DNA of 22,303 bases from a virus: the IMG/VR virus record IMGVR_UViG_3300037245_002187, positions 1-22,303 of that record; one strand, given 5' to 3'. How positions within the stretch are numbered: the stretch's first letter is position 1; each line of letters opens with the position of its first letter. The notes under the pieces were generated by a model that was not told where the DNA came from, made no database searches, and saw only the letters and a program-made list of their open reading frames with translations. The position numbers were made by a program, and so were the translations under genes. Of the stretch, positions 1-7,183 are shown in pieces.

Positions 1-19
1 CAATGCATATCTAGAGCAT

Positions 20-57
20 AATAGCATAGAGGTAGGGGTAAAGAACCTCGCGCTATT
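20..57 (+). promoter_or_regulatory. Imperfect stem-loop at window start
   Basis: An outer stem AATAGC (20-25) pairs with GCTATT (52-57). After a small internal loop, an inner stem GAGGT (29-33) pairs with ACCTC (45-49). The sequence after it, GATTCCCCTTTT, is pyrimidine-rich, so this could be a weak terminator for an upstream gene or a 5' leader element for the gene at 121. No convincing promoter was seen in positions 1-120. Confidence 0.3.
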
Positions 58-120
58 GATTCCCCTTTTAACCAAATACCAACCCTCACAGAGAGTACAA
101 CTAACCAAGGAGTACTTATC

Positions 121-360
121 ATGTCACTAACAATAAAGCTATGCTTAGGACAGTACGAGATAACAAGGATAGCCACTACCTTCTCCGCCCCTCCTCCCTA
201 TTATCACTTAGCCATGATGGAAGGAGTCCCACTGCACAGATCAGTGACAGATGAAGAAGCCCTACAGTCATTACCCATCAAGACAGCAGTCTTCGAATAC
301 ACAGGACAAACCAGCCGAGAAGGGTATGTATACCACCTCAAGAGCATAGTAGAGGGATAG
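121..360 (+). CDS. Small hypothetical protein (79 aa)
   Basis: I do not recognise this protein. It is a soluble-looking 79-residue product with a short Pro-rich stretch (APPPYY, around residues 23-28) and no membrane segment or signal peptide. The start is supported by an AAGGAG Shine-Dalgarno a few bases upstream (CCAAGGAGTACTTATC then ATG). The same AAGGAG-TTATC-ATG style precedes the gene at 7261. It is followed after 2 bases by the gene at 363, so the two are probably co-transcribed. Its place upstream of the terminase genes fits a small accessory protein at the edge of the packaging module. Codon use (ATA, CTA, AGA/AGG) matches the rest of the phage. No function can be assigned. Confidence 0.6.
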   Translation: MSLTIKLCLGQYEITRIATTFSAPPPYYHLAMMEGVPLHRSVTDEEALQSLPIKTAVFEYTGQTSREGYVYHLKSIVEG

Positions 361-362
361 CC

Positions 363-557
363 ATGCTATTAGACTGTTGTGTAGAATGCAACCACCTCAT
401 AGTCTACCCAGAGAGAGAACCAGAGGAGTACTGCAATAAGGAACAGTGTGACGTACTCTATACGAAGTGCATGAGCCACCATGCTGTAAAGGTATACTTA
501 GAGAGCCATAAGCTCGATAAGCTAAGAGAAACTGGTGGCTTACCTCTAGTTTACTAA
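363..557 (+). CDS. Small Cys-rich hypothetical protein (64 aa)
   Basis: The 64-residue product begins MLLDCCVECNHL and has further Cys at about residues 23, 28 and 35, followed by a His pair (SHH). A CxxC-like knuckle plus later Cys/His suggests a small zinc-binding protein, but the spacing fits no family I can name. The start is 2 bases after the stop of the preceding gene, with a weak GAGGGAT Shine-Dalgarno overlapping that gene's end, so translational coupling is likely. A 286-bp non-coding stretch with many stem-loops follows, so this may be the last gene of a short leftward operon. It could be a transcriptional or assembly accessory factor; no function is claimed. Confidence 0.5.
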   Translation: MLLDCCVECNHLIVYPEREPEEYCNKEQCDVLYTKCMSHHAVKVYLESHKLDKLRETGGLPLVY

Positions 558-576
558 GACAGTGTATAGAAAAGGA

Positions 577-591
577 TACGTAAAATACGTA
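577..591. repeat. Paired TACGTA palindromes
   Basis: TACGTA occurs at 577-582 and again at 586-591, separated by AAA. Each is self-complementary, so the pair is both a direct and an inverted repeat. It lies in the non-coding stretch 20 bases after the gene ending at 557. It could be an operator-like site or the stem of a tiny hairpin. The assignment is weak. Confidence 0.3.
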
Positions 592-607
592 CGAATGGTA
601 TAGGATA

Positions 608-781
608 GGGAGCTGTTGTTTTGCAACAGCCCCCAATTGGAGCACTTCGCTCCCAATTAGGGAGATGCTTTTACTAGTTGCTAAAGCAACCAGTTTGAGC
701 GTATACTCCAAACTACGGGAGTAGTTTAGCCTATCAATGATACATAGGATATACCTACTATAAAGATAGTCTATATAGTAG
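608..781 (+). ncRNA. Array of six consecutive stem-loops (structured RNA or packaging-site candidate)
   Basis: The 558-843 interval contains no supported gene but a run of hairpins. (1) GCTGTTG 612-618 pairs with CAACAGC 624-630, extendable by GGG/CCC across a bulged A. (2) GGAGC 639-643 pairs with GCTCC 649-653, extended by AATT/AATT around a bulged C. (3) GTTGC 677-681 pairs with GCAAC 686-690, extended by ACT/AGT across one mismatch. (4) AAACTAC 710-716 pairs with GTAGTTT 721-727 around a GGGA loop. (5) CCTAT 730-734 pairs with ATAGG 744-748. (6) CTACTATA 755-762 pairs with TATAGTAG 774-781. The location directly upstream of terS suggests a structured leader, a small RNA, or a terminase recognition (pac/cos) region. 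The function is unknown. Confidence 0.5.
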
Positions 782-843
782 ACCTAGCCAGTATAGTATT
801 CACCACTTAGGTAGTCAACATATCCTACGATAGAGAGGACAGA

Positions 844-1314
844 ATGACAACACGGTATACTAATGGATACCACGCACAGATACTTGATATCCTTACAGAA
901 GATGGTACACTTATGCCCAATAGGACTGAGCTGGCTCGCCGTATGGGTATAGATAGAGATACATTGTACAACAACTTCACTGGTGAGGAGTTGACTGAGG
1001 TATACAATGAAGCACTGGATATAAGACGTAAGCAATTGGCTGGTAAGAGTGTGGAGGTAGACAGGGCTCTACTTAAGGCAGCACTAGCAGGAGACACACA
1101 CGCCATAAAGCTCTACTACCAGAGACATGAGGGCTGGTCTCCCACCACTAAGATAGAAGGTGACATCACTCATATGACTTTAGCAGAGAGGTTGATGCAG
1201 ATAGAGAAGGGTGAAGCCGCGGCCGGCACATCCACCCCATCCCTTCCACAGATAGAGGATACCAAGTTGGGAGACGACCACGTCGCTCCAACCTCCGACA
1301 CGGAGGTGTCATAG
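844..1314 (+). CDS. Terminase small subunit (TerS-like DNA-packaging protein)
   Basis: This is the likely small terminase subunit, which recognises the phage packaging site and recruits the large subunit. The 156-aa protein has an N-terminal helix-turn-helix (about residues 26-45, TELARRMGIDRDTLYNNF) typical of DNA-binding TerS. A helical middle follows (LLKAALAGDTHAIKLYYQR, about 76-94), a pattern seen in phBC6A51-type HTH small terminases. The tail is Pro/Thr-rich and acidic and probably disordered. The start is preceded by GAGAGGAC. The stop overlaps the GTG start of the bS21-like gene by one base, and TerL lies 0.7 kb downstream, which supports the assignment. The last 24 coding bases also carry an RNA hairpin that controls access to the next gene's ribosome-binding site. 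A plain HTH regulator is the alternative. Confidence 0.75.
   Translation: MTTRYTNGYHAQILDILTEDGTLMPNRTELARRMGIDRDTLYNNFTGEELTEVYNEALDIRRKQLAGKSVEVDRALLKAALAGDTHAIKLYYQRHEGWSPTTKIEGDITHMTLAERLMQIEKGEAAAGTSTPSLPQIEDTKLGDDHVAPTSDTEVS
1291..1310 (+). promoter_or_regulatory. SD-sequestering hairpin with mutually exclusive alternative, upstream of rpsU-like gene
   Basis: ACCTCC (1291-1296), the same sequence as the 16S anti-SD core, pairs perfectly with GGAGGT (1302-1307), the SD of the GTG start at 1314, around a GACAC loop. The loop bases GACAC (1297-1301) can instead pair with GTGTC (1306-1310), which leaves GGAG exposed in a 4-base loop. The two folds exclude each other. Because the element lies inside the end of terS, translating ribosomes should melt it, which would couple the two genes. 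The SD itself (GGAGGTG, 1302-1308) complements the 16S 3' end over seven bases. Confidence 0.6.
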
Positions 1315-1520
1315 TGCCAATAGATAAATGTAAGCCACTAGAAGTAAGGGTGGGGGACTACCGTACGTTTGAAGCAGCAGTGAAGAAGTTCAGGAAGAAG
1401 GTAGAGAAGGAAGGCAGACTCAGAGAAGCCCTTAAAAGACAGTACTATACCAAGCCTTCACAGCTTAAACACAACAAGCGCAGGACTGCAGCATATATCA
1501 GAGACAAGTACGGATCTTAG
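1314..1520 (+). CDS. rpsU: Phage-encoded ribosomal protein bS21 homologue
   Basis: bS21 sits on the 30S platform beside the 3' end of 16S rRNA and helps mRNA recruitment. This 68-aa, strongly basic protein aligns without gaps to E. coli bS21 (recalled sequence) with a 7-residue offset. Matching positions are F19, F26, E31-K32, G34, L36, E38, R42, Y44-Y45 and the K47-P48 signature, followed by a basic C-terminal helix. The start is GTG, overlapping the terS stop by one base and preceded by a perfect GGAGGTG. Viruses carrying bS21 are known from cultured and metagenomic phages; the copy here lies between terS and terL. The bacterial C-terminal extension is slightly shorter. It could replace or compete with the host protein on ribosomes; that role is inferred. 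Confidence 0.85.
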   Translation: MPIDKCKPLEVRVGDYRTFEAAVKKFRKKVEKEGRLREALKRQYYTKPSQLKHNKRRTAAYIRDKYGS

Positions 1521-1768
1521 TCAGTTGTTTATATTCTCTAGAGGTCATTAGAGTAGAGATCTATTCTCAAGTTTAATTCTAACCATTTTTCTGGACTTTG
1601 TATCAAATCGTACTTGTTCAATATCATTACAAGTAATGCGGGTCCTGCACCCTATGGATAGACCGATTCACAGTATCACCACAAATTACACTTTACCAAC
1701 TAAAAGGACCCTTAGAGCTAGCTATATGGTAAATCTCGTGAAGTAAGAAGTAATAAAGAGGAAAGCTA
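1521..1768 (+). other. Non-coding gap between rpsU-like gene and next gene
   Basis: No supported gene is seen here. Two structures stand out. CATTAC-AA-GTAATG is a tight palindrome around 1625-1638. The 7-base inverted repeat GGGTCCT (1640-1646) and AGGACCC (1705-1711) is separated by 58 bases and could close a long leader structure. The first 100 bases are AT-rich, and a promoter for the terL transcript could lie there, but I find no good -35/-10 pair. Confidence 0.35.
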
Positions 1769-1960
1769 ATGGCTGACTTAACCTTAGACGTTCTAAGGTG
1801 TGTCACTCAGAACCTACCCTCCAATTACGCACTGATGATCCGACAATTCGACTGCGACGCCTTGGAATGGTTTACTGTTCCAGTAAACCTAATTGGAATT
1901 ACAGATGACAACGAGGTTCTATTTCTACATGATCCAGATGGCCAACCATCTCCACCGTAG
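1769..1960 (+). CDS. Small hypothetical protein (63 aa) upstream of terL
   Basis: The 63-aa product begins MADLTLDVLRCVTQNLP and ends in an acidic, Pro-rich tail (DPDGQPSPP). It contains no motif I recognise and no membrane segment. A purine-rich SD (AAAGAGGAAAG) precedes the ATG at good spacing, so translation is plausible. It lies alone between the bS21-like gene and the large terminase, with a 52-base gap before terL. Small genes between the two terminase subunits are common in phages and often unassigned. The evenly mixed, soluble-looking sequence suggests a small folded cytosolic protein. No function is claimed. Confidence 0.55.
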   Translation: MADLTLDVLRCVTQNLPSNYALMIRQFDCDALEWFTVPVNLIGITDDNEVLFLHDPDGQPSPP

Positions 1961-2012
1961 GTCTAGTGACAACCCTTAATGTAAGAAGGGGATAGGGACT
2001 CCTATATCCAAA

Positions 2013-3440
2013 ATGACTGATAACGTGACCAAGGACTTCATAGCAAGATCACAAGAAGACTTCCTCTATTTTAATCAATGCGTCTGGGGAACCTGGGGCA
2101 TGCCCTGGGATAAACAGATTGACGTTTGGGAGTCGGTCAAGAATCATAAAAGAACGACTGTACGCTCAGGCCACTCCACTGGAAAGTCCTTTATTGCAGG
2201 GAAACTAACCATATGGTCTTTATTCTGTTGGCCTGACAGCTACGTGATCACTACAGCCCCCACACAGAGACAGACAGACCTAATTCTATGGTCAGAGATA
2301 AGACAGTGCTACAATAAGAGCTTAATCAACCTAGGTGGCAATCTGCTACCGCGGGCCTCTGAATTACACATAGGAGACAAGTGGAAGGCGTTTGGCTTCA
2401 CCACTGGGAAGGGAACTGTAACAGATGTAGGCCAAACACCCATGGCCGGGTTCCATTCCAACTCTAGAGTGTTCGTTATTATAGATGAGGCAGCTGGAGT
2501 AGCCCCTGGTCTCTTCTCTGCAGTGGAATCTATCACTACAGGTGGCAACGATCGCATACTGGCGATCGGTAATCCCACCGATCCACAAGGAGAGTTTGCA
2601 AGATCGTTTAAAAGTCCTGGTCCTGATGTGTATGGTGGGTGGAACAAGCTCAAGATAAGCACTCTGGATACTCCGAACGTCAAGGCAGGTAAGGATATTA
2701 TACCCGGACTGGCCTCCCATACCTGGCCTGAGGAGATGAAAGTAGCTTATGGAGAGGGAACCCCGATGTATCAAGCCAAAGTGCTTGCTGAGTTCCCTTC
2801 ATTCTCTGATGACGCTTTAATCCCCATGCATTTCCTAGATTTAGCTCTAACCAGGAAAATAGAAGAAATTAAGGAAGTTCCTAAGTATAACAACATCGGT
2901 TGTGATATTGCACGATTTGGCGGCGATGACTCCGTCATCTATGAAGTGCGGGGTGCATTCGCTAAAAGAAAAGGGAAGTATAGTAAAAAGGATACTGTGG
3001 AAGTAGGAAGGAAGATCCACGAGATGCAAGAGAAGGAAAAGTATACCAGGATAAACATTGACGACGATGGAATTGGGGGAGGCACTGTGGACTATCTTCG
3101 CAAAGTGGCTGAACTCAAGAACATAATACGCATCAACGGGAACGCGAGACCGTCCCAACCAACCAAATTCTACAATAAGAGAGCTGAGCTCTTCTGGGAT
3201 TTGAGACAGCGCTTTGTGGATAGACAGGATATCATCTTAGACTGTCCTACTACCGCAAGTGAGCTTGCTGCCATCGAATACGAATATGTAGTTAAAGGTG
3301 GTGAGGGAGTAGTTAAGATCAAGGATAAGAAAAAGATCAAGAAGACCCTTGGTTTCAGCCCGGATAACTCTGATGCCCTAGCTTATGCAGGAAACAACAG
3401 AGCCAGGCGCCCCACACCAGGTGCGGTACAATTCGTATAA
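2013..3440 (+). CDS. terL: Terminase large subunit (packaging ATPase and nuclease)
   Basis: TerL drives ATP-dependent DNA packaging into the prohead and cuts the genome concatemer. In the 475-aa protein the Walker A loop is SGHSTGKS (residues 52-59) and the Walker B is VFVIIDE (153-159), with catalytic E159. The ATPase coupling segment is AIGNPT (184-189). The C-terminal RNase H-like nuclease shows acidic clusters at D298 (GCDIARFGGDDS), D350-D352 and D454 (NSDALAYA). Length and domain order are normal for phage TerL. The start is the only good in-frame ATG after the stop at 1977-1979. Its SD is poor: AAGGGG is about 20 bases away, and ATAGG (1992-1996) can pair with CCTAT (2001-2005) just before the start, so initiation may be weak or regulated. 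The portal follows after 12 bases. Confidence 0.95.
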   Translation: MTDNVTKDFIARSQEDFLYFNQCVWGTWGMPWDKQIDVWESVKNHKRTTVRSGHSTGKSFIAGKLTIWSLFCWPDSYVITTAPTQRQTDLILWSEIRQCYNKSLINLGGNLLPRASELHIGDKWKAFGFTTGKGTVTDVGQTPMAGFHSNSRVFVIIDEAAGVAPGLFSAVESITTGGNDRILAIGNPTDPQGEFARSFKSPGPDVYGGWNKLKISTLDTPNVKAGKDIIPGLASHTWPEEMKVAYGEGTPMYQAKVLAEFPSFSDDALIPMHFLDLALTRKIEEIKEVPKYNNIGCDIARFGGDDSVIYEVRGAFAKRKGKYSKKDTVEVGRKIHEMQEKEKYTRINIDDDGIGGGTVDYLRKVAELKNIIRINGNARPSQPTKFYNKRAELFWDLRQRFVDRQDIILDCPTTASELAAIEYEYVVKGGEGVVKIKDKKKIKKTLGFSPDNSDALAYAGNNRARRPTPGAVQFV

Positions 3441-3452
3441 GGACAACTCATT

Positions 3453-5108
3453 ATGACAATTAGAGGAAGGTTGCTCAAGTGGCTAGAAGCTGGGACAGAT
3501 AAGAAATCCTACAGCGCAGACTGGCTCATGTCGAGAGAGGGCTTCTTCAAAGATGGTGCAGACGTTAGCAAGCCAATGGAACAACATCCTACCGTCTATG
3601 CCGCAGTACAGGTTATCTCTCAGAACGTAGCCGCCACCCCTACCTTGGTCATTAGAGGCGAAGACCCTGTTTATGACACTCCCCTCCAAAAGCTATTATC
3701 CAAGCCAAATCCCCTAGAATCCGAATACAGCCTATATGAGAAGACAGCTATGTTCATGTCTCTTCAGGGCGAAGCATTCTGGGTACTTATTGGCAGTAAG
3801 GGTATGAAAGCAGGCTTCGGTGGTTCCGTCCCAGCACAAATATGGGCCGTACCTCCGGATACTATGAAGGAAGCTACCGATGATAGCGGTAATATCATAG
3901 GGTGGGTCTATCAGCCAAAGACTAAAGGGAACAGGCTCACATTTGAACCGGAGGAAGTCCTCCACTTTAAGAGGACCAATCCGTACAATGCATACCGCGG
4001 GCTCTCTCCGCTCTCGGCCGCCAGGCTTACACTGCAGACTGACGCTGCAGCTATCGTCTTCCAGAAGTCATTCTATGACCATAGCGCGGTGCCGGGAGGT
4101 GTTGTTACCGTCCCGGGGGAACCTGGCGTCCCAATTGATCAAGACCTATATAATCAGTACAAGGCACAGTTCGAAAACAGGCATAAAGGTTCTGGTAACG
4201 CCTACAAGGTAGCAATATTGTCAGAAGGCACTACCTTCGCCTCCACAAAGATTTCATTCGTCGATCAGCAGTACCTGGAAGCAAGAAAGTGGAATAGGGA
4301 TCAACTCTGTCAGATCTGGTTAGTGCCCAAGACCGTAATCGGGGCCACAGAGGATCTAAACTATGCCACAAGCGCAATCCAGCGCAGACAGTTCTATGTA
4401 GACTGCCTCGGACCACTAATGAAGCTGATTGAGATCAAGGTGAATGAAGATCTCTTCCAGCCTTTCCAGCCCGATACGTACTTCAAGTACGACAGAGACT
4501 CCATTGAAGAGCTCAAGCCGGCACAAGAGCTGACAAGCTCCCTGGCCGACACCTACTGGAGAATGGGTGTTCCGATGACAGAGCTCGTGGAAGCCTTCAA
4601 TCTTCCACTCGATCCCACCTGGGAAGGGGCAGATGAGTCTTATATCCCTGTAGGGGTCAAGAAGTCCGGTGAACCCGATCCGGTAACTCCCCCACCTCCA
4701 ACAGGCACAGCTCTAGAGAGAGATGCTGCCCGGGCACTTATGCACTCTAAGCTGAAGAGATTCATATTTGAGCAGAGACTGAGAGTCATTAAGTCTGTGG
4801 AGGAGGGCTACGACCCTGACATGTGGAAGAAAGAGGATGAGGAGCTCGCTAAAGCACTAACTCCCGTCTTACAGGGGATGTATCGTGAAGCGCCTGAGCT
4901 ACTCGAGGACCACATCAGAAAACTCTCTGGAATCAACGAAACCTTCAAAAGGAACGTAGAAGAATACGCTCTAAGCTTAGAAGGTGACACAGACGAGAAA
5001 ATAGAACGGATAAAGAAGGTTTATACCAATGCAGGATCCAAAGCTGGCAAGATAGCTAACTTGGAAGTGCAATTCGCCTTCGATTCCATCTCGGCCATAA
5101 AGGAATAA
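3453..5108 (+). CDS. Portal protein (HK97-type) with C-terminal extension
   Basis: The portal forms the dodecameric ring at one capsid vertex through which DNA enters and leaves. Residues about 40-395 carry the HK97/phage_portal pattern: EQHPTVYAAVQVISQNVA near the N-terminus, VLHFKRTNPYNAYRGLSPL in the wing/stem region, and IWLVPKTVIGATEDLNYATS, followed by the helical crown segment. A Pro-rich linker (PPPPTGT) then leads to an extra helical, charged region of about 130 residues, not part of the minimal HK97 portal (usually about 400-430 aa). It could be a scaffold-like or head-morphogenesis extension. The SD is AAGGA (ATAAGGACAACTCATT-ATG). TerL upstream and the protease downstream give the canonical HK97 order. 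The core call is secure; the role of the extension is unknown. Confidence 0.93.
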   Translation: MTIRGRLLKWLEAGTDKKSYSADWLMSREGFFKDGADVSKPMEQHPTVYAAVQVISQNVAATPTLVIRGEDPVYDTPLQKLLSKPNPLESEYSLYEKTAMFMSLQGEAFWVLIGSKGMKAGFGGSVPAQIWAVPPDTMKEATDDSGNIIGWVYQPKTKGNRLTFEPEEVLHFKRTNPYNAYRGLSPLSAARLTLQTDAAAIVFQKSFYDHSAVPGGVVTVPGEPGVPIDQDLYNQYKAQFENRHKGSGNAYKVAILSEGTTFASTKISFVDQQYLEARKWNRDQLCQIWLVPKTVIGATEDLNYATSAIQRRQFYVDCLGPLMKLIEIKVNEDLFQPFQPDTYFKYDRDSIEELKPAQELTSSLADTYWRMGVPMTELVEAFNLPLDPTWEGADESYIPVGVKKSGEPDPVTPPPPTGTALERDAARALMHSKLKRFIFEQRLRVIKSVEEGYDPDMWKKEDEELAKALTPVLQGMYREAPELLEDHIRKLSGINETFKRNVEEYALSLEGDTDEKIERIKKVYTNAGSKAGKIANLEVQFAFDSISAIKE

Positions 5109-5112
5109 ACCA

Positions 5113-5973
5113 ATGTCAACTCAATACAAACACATGAACTTTGACGTGAAGGCAGTTGGCGATGATACGCTTACCTTCGTCGGAAGTGATGAGACAGTTG
5201 ATCGCTATCAAGAGGTCATCAAATCAGATGGCTGGGACTTCAAGGCATACAAGAAGAACCCGGTAGTGATGCTTTTCCACAATTATGCCTCATTGCCCAT
5301 AGCCAAAGCCACCAAGGTCTGGGTAGAGAACAAGAAACTGATGTTCAACATCAAATTCGTACCCATGGACTATGGAGAGATAGGCTCCTTAGCGGATACC
5401 GTTAAGAAGCTCTACGAGAACAAATTCATGTCGGGTGTTTCCGTGGGACTTATCGCCCACGAAGTCGAGAGGGCAGAGCCAGACAACAAGAAGGGAATCT
5501 ACCAGTATATCACCAAGGCAGAGCTCCTAGAATTGAGTCTGGTACCTATACCGGCCAATCCTTCGGCTTTAATCACCTCTCGCGGTATCAAAGATGCTAT
5601 GGATGCAAAGGCAGTTGACGTTGGAGAGATGCAACATCTTCAAATGGCCTTAGATGAAATGATAGAAGCAGCCCAGAAGGAAGAGGACGATGCCGTCCTC
5701 CAAATCCTTAAAGACATGTGCAGCACAGAAAACATCATCCCTGAGGTCTTTTGCTCAGACTGCAATAACCTCCTGACGATGTCGTGCGATGAGTGCGATT
5801 CTGATGAAATAGACTGTGACTGCAAAGAATGTGACGATTGTAAGGCTCTTCTAGAGCCTTCAACATATGATCTACTTCTGGAAATCCGGTCAGAGCAGAC
5901 CAAGGAACCTTCTAAAGAGGAAGATCTGATCACTCAAAGGTTAATATCGATCTTTGAGACTCCAACTGAGTAA
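5113..5973 (+). CDS. Prohead maturation protease (S78-type) with Cys-rich insert
   Basis: This HK97-type prohead serine protease trims the capsid protein's scaffold domain and other head proteins inside the prohead. The catalytic domain spans about residues 1-155: His56 (VVMLFHNYASLPIA), the nucleophile Ser110 in SGVSVGL, and the acidic/Pro-rich LLELSLVPIPANPSA motif (138-152). A helical segment follows, then residues 203-243 contain nine cysteines (203, 214, 217, 225, 228, 235, 237, 240, 243) with three or more CxxC knuckles and many Asp/Glu. This is unusual for the family and suggests metal binding. The end is a helical acidic tail. The gene starts 4 bases after portal. The protease domain is well supported; the role of the Cys segment is unknown. 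Confidence 0.88.
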   Translation: MSTQYKHMNFDVKAVGDDTLTFVGSDETVDRYQEVIKSDGWDFKAYKKNPVVMLFHNYASLPIAKATKVWVENKKLMFNIKFVPMDYGEIGSLADTVKKLYENKFMSGVSVGLIAHEVERAEPDNKKGIYQYITKAELLELSLVPIPANPSALITSRGIKDAMDAKAVDVGEMQHLQMALDEMIEAAQKEEDDAVLQILKDMCSTENIIPEVFCSDCNNLLTMSCDECDSDEIDCDCKECDDCKALLEPSTYDLLLEIRSEQTKEPSKEEDLITQRLISIFETPTE

Positions 5974-5988
5974 CGGAGAACACTCTTT

Positions 5989-7170
5989 ATGAGCTTAACT
6001 GAAGAGCAAAAACTCCGGGGAATCCTTGATGAGGTCGTTTCAAAAAGGTCCGATGAGCTCAAGACTGAGTTCGAAGAGCGCCAAGAGGCACTAGCCCACA
6101 AGCTAGAGGCCATGGACTCTGAGACAAAAGCGAAGTGGGAAGCTCTGGCCGCACAGCCAGCGCAACCGATGGACCTACCAGTCCCGGGCAAGGACAAGAC
6201 CGTACGTCTCTACAAGGGTTATAATCTAGACCGTCAGTGCATGGAACTGAAAGTTATCGATCAGGACAAACGCGATATCATCGCTAAGACCTTCATCGAT
6301 GCGATCACCCGTGCCGCCCTAGCTGAAGGCGCAGGCCCAACTGGTGGATATCTAGTCCCCGACGAGTTCGCGGATGAGCTTCTGGCGTATGCTCGTCTCG
6401 GTTCACTGGCGCTGAATAAGTGCCGCATTTGGAGTATGGCGGGAAAAACGCTTTATATTCCAGGTGAGGACGGAACTGTGACAGTAGTGTACACAGATGA
6501 AGCGGTGGCAGCTACCGAAAGCAATCCAACTTTTAGGCAGGTCCCCTTGACCGCTGTAAGACTGGATGCTTTCGGCGTAATGTCCTCGGAAGTGCAGGCA
6601 GATGCACAGATCGATCTCGTATCGAACGTGTTCGAGCAGTATGCGCAAGCTATTGCCGTGCAACTAGATTCGGATCTATTTGTAGGAACCTCCCCATTTA
6701 CTGGTATCAAAACAGCTGCTTCGGTCAATCTCGTGACCATGGCAGCTGGAGATGATGAGTTCGCAGACATCGACGCAATTTATTACAGCGAGATGATCGG
6801 TGCTCTACCGGTGAACAAGCTCGGCAACGCCGAATTCTACTTCGGTAGAACAATCGGGCACAGGACTCGCTCCCTGTCCGATACCACAGGCCAGCTGATC
6901 TGGGGTCAGTTCGCAAGCGGTGAGCCAAATACCATATACGGATATCCCGTAAACACGTCGGATGCTTTTCCTGCCGACTCAAATGACGAGATGGCTGTAG
7001 TGTTTGGTGATCTGAAGAGAGTTGCCTTAGGCATCCGCCAGGGCATGGAATTCTCGATTGATCCTTATGGTTTATGGACTTCAAGCCAGATCCGCACCAA
7101 GGTTACAATGCGTGTGGCGATGGTAGTGGCCCAACCTGACGGATTAGTGAGACTCTTCACTATCGCGTAA
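5989..7170 (+). CDS. Major capsid protein (HK97 fold)
   Basis: This is the main shell protein. The 393-aa product starts with a charged, coiled-coil-like stretch (about residues 1-60), resembling the HK97 delta scaffold domain that the upstream protease removes. A Pro-rich linker (QPAQPMDLPVPG) follows and is a likely cleavage zone. The HK97-fold body has recognisable phage_capsid features: GPTGGYLVPDEFADELL (N-arm/spine start), TFRQVPLTAVRLDAFGVMSSEV, and the C-terminal YGYPVNTSDAFPA and VFGDLKRVALGIRQGMEFSIDP. The SD is GGAG (ACGGAGAACACTCTTT-ATG). It lies directly after the protease. The folded RNA region that follows it (7184-7255) probably tunes expression of the next gene relative to this abundant product. 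Confidence 0.93.
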   Translation: MSLTEEQKLRGILDEVVSKRSDELKTEFEERQEALAHKLEAMDSETKAKWEALAAQPAQPMDLPVPGKDKTVRLYKGYNLDRQCMELKVIDQDKRDIIAKTFIDAITRAALAEGAGPTGGYLVPDEFADELLAYARLGSLALNKCRIWSMAGKTLYIPGEDGTVTVVYTDEAVAATESNPTFRQVPLTAVRLDAFGVMSSEVQADAQIDLVSNVFEQYAQAIAVQLDSDLFVGTSPFTGIKTAASVNLVTMAAGDDEFADIDAIYYSEMIGALPVNKLGNAEFYFGRTIGHRTRSLSDTTGQLIWGQFASGEPNTIYGYPVNTSDAFPADSNDEMAVVFGDLKRVALGIRQGMEFSIDPYGLWTSSQIRTKVTMRVAMVVAQPDGLVRLFTIA

Positions 7171-7183
7171 GCCAAATAGCGTG

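Noticed and set aside
397-711. Minus-strand 104-codon open frame over the hairpin array
   Set aside because: It overlaps a + strand gene and the stem-loops, has no good start signal, and all other genes are on the + strand.
1640-1711. Possible terminator or cos site from the GGGTCCT/AGGACCC inverted repeat
   Set aside because: The 58-base spacer is long, no T-run follows, and nothing else marks a terminus; it is noted only as part of the gap entry.
1654-1746. 30-codon + strand open frame in the terS-terL gap
   Set aside because: No SD is present and the length is within chance expectation.
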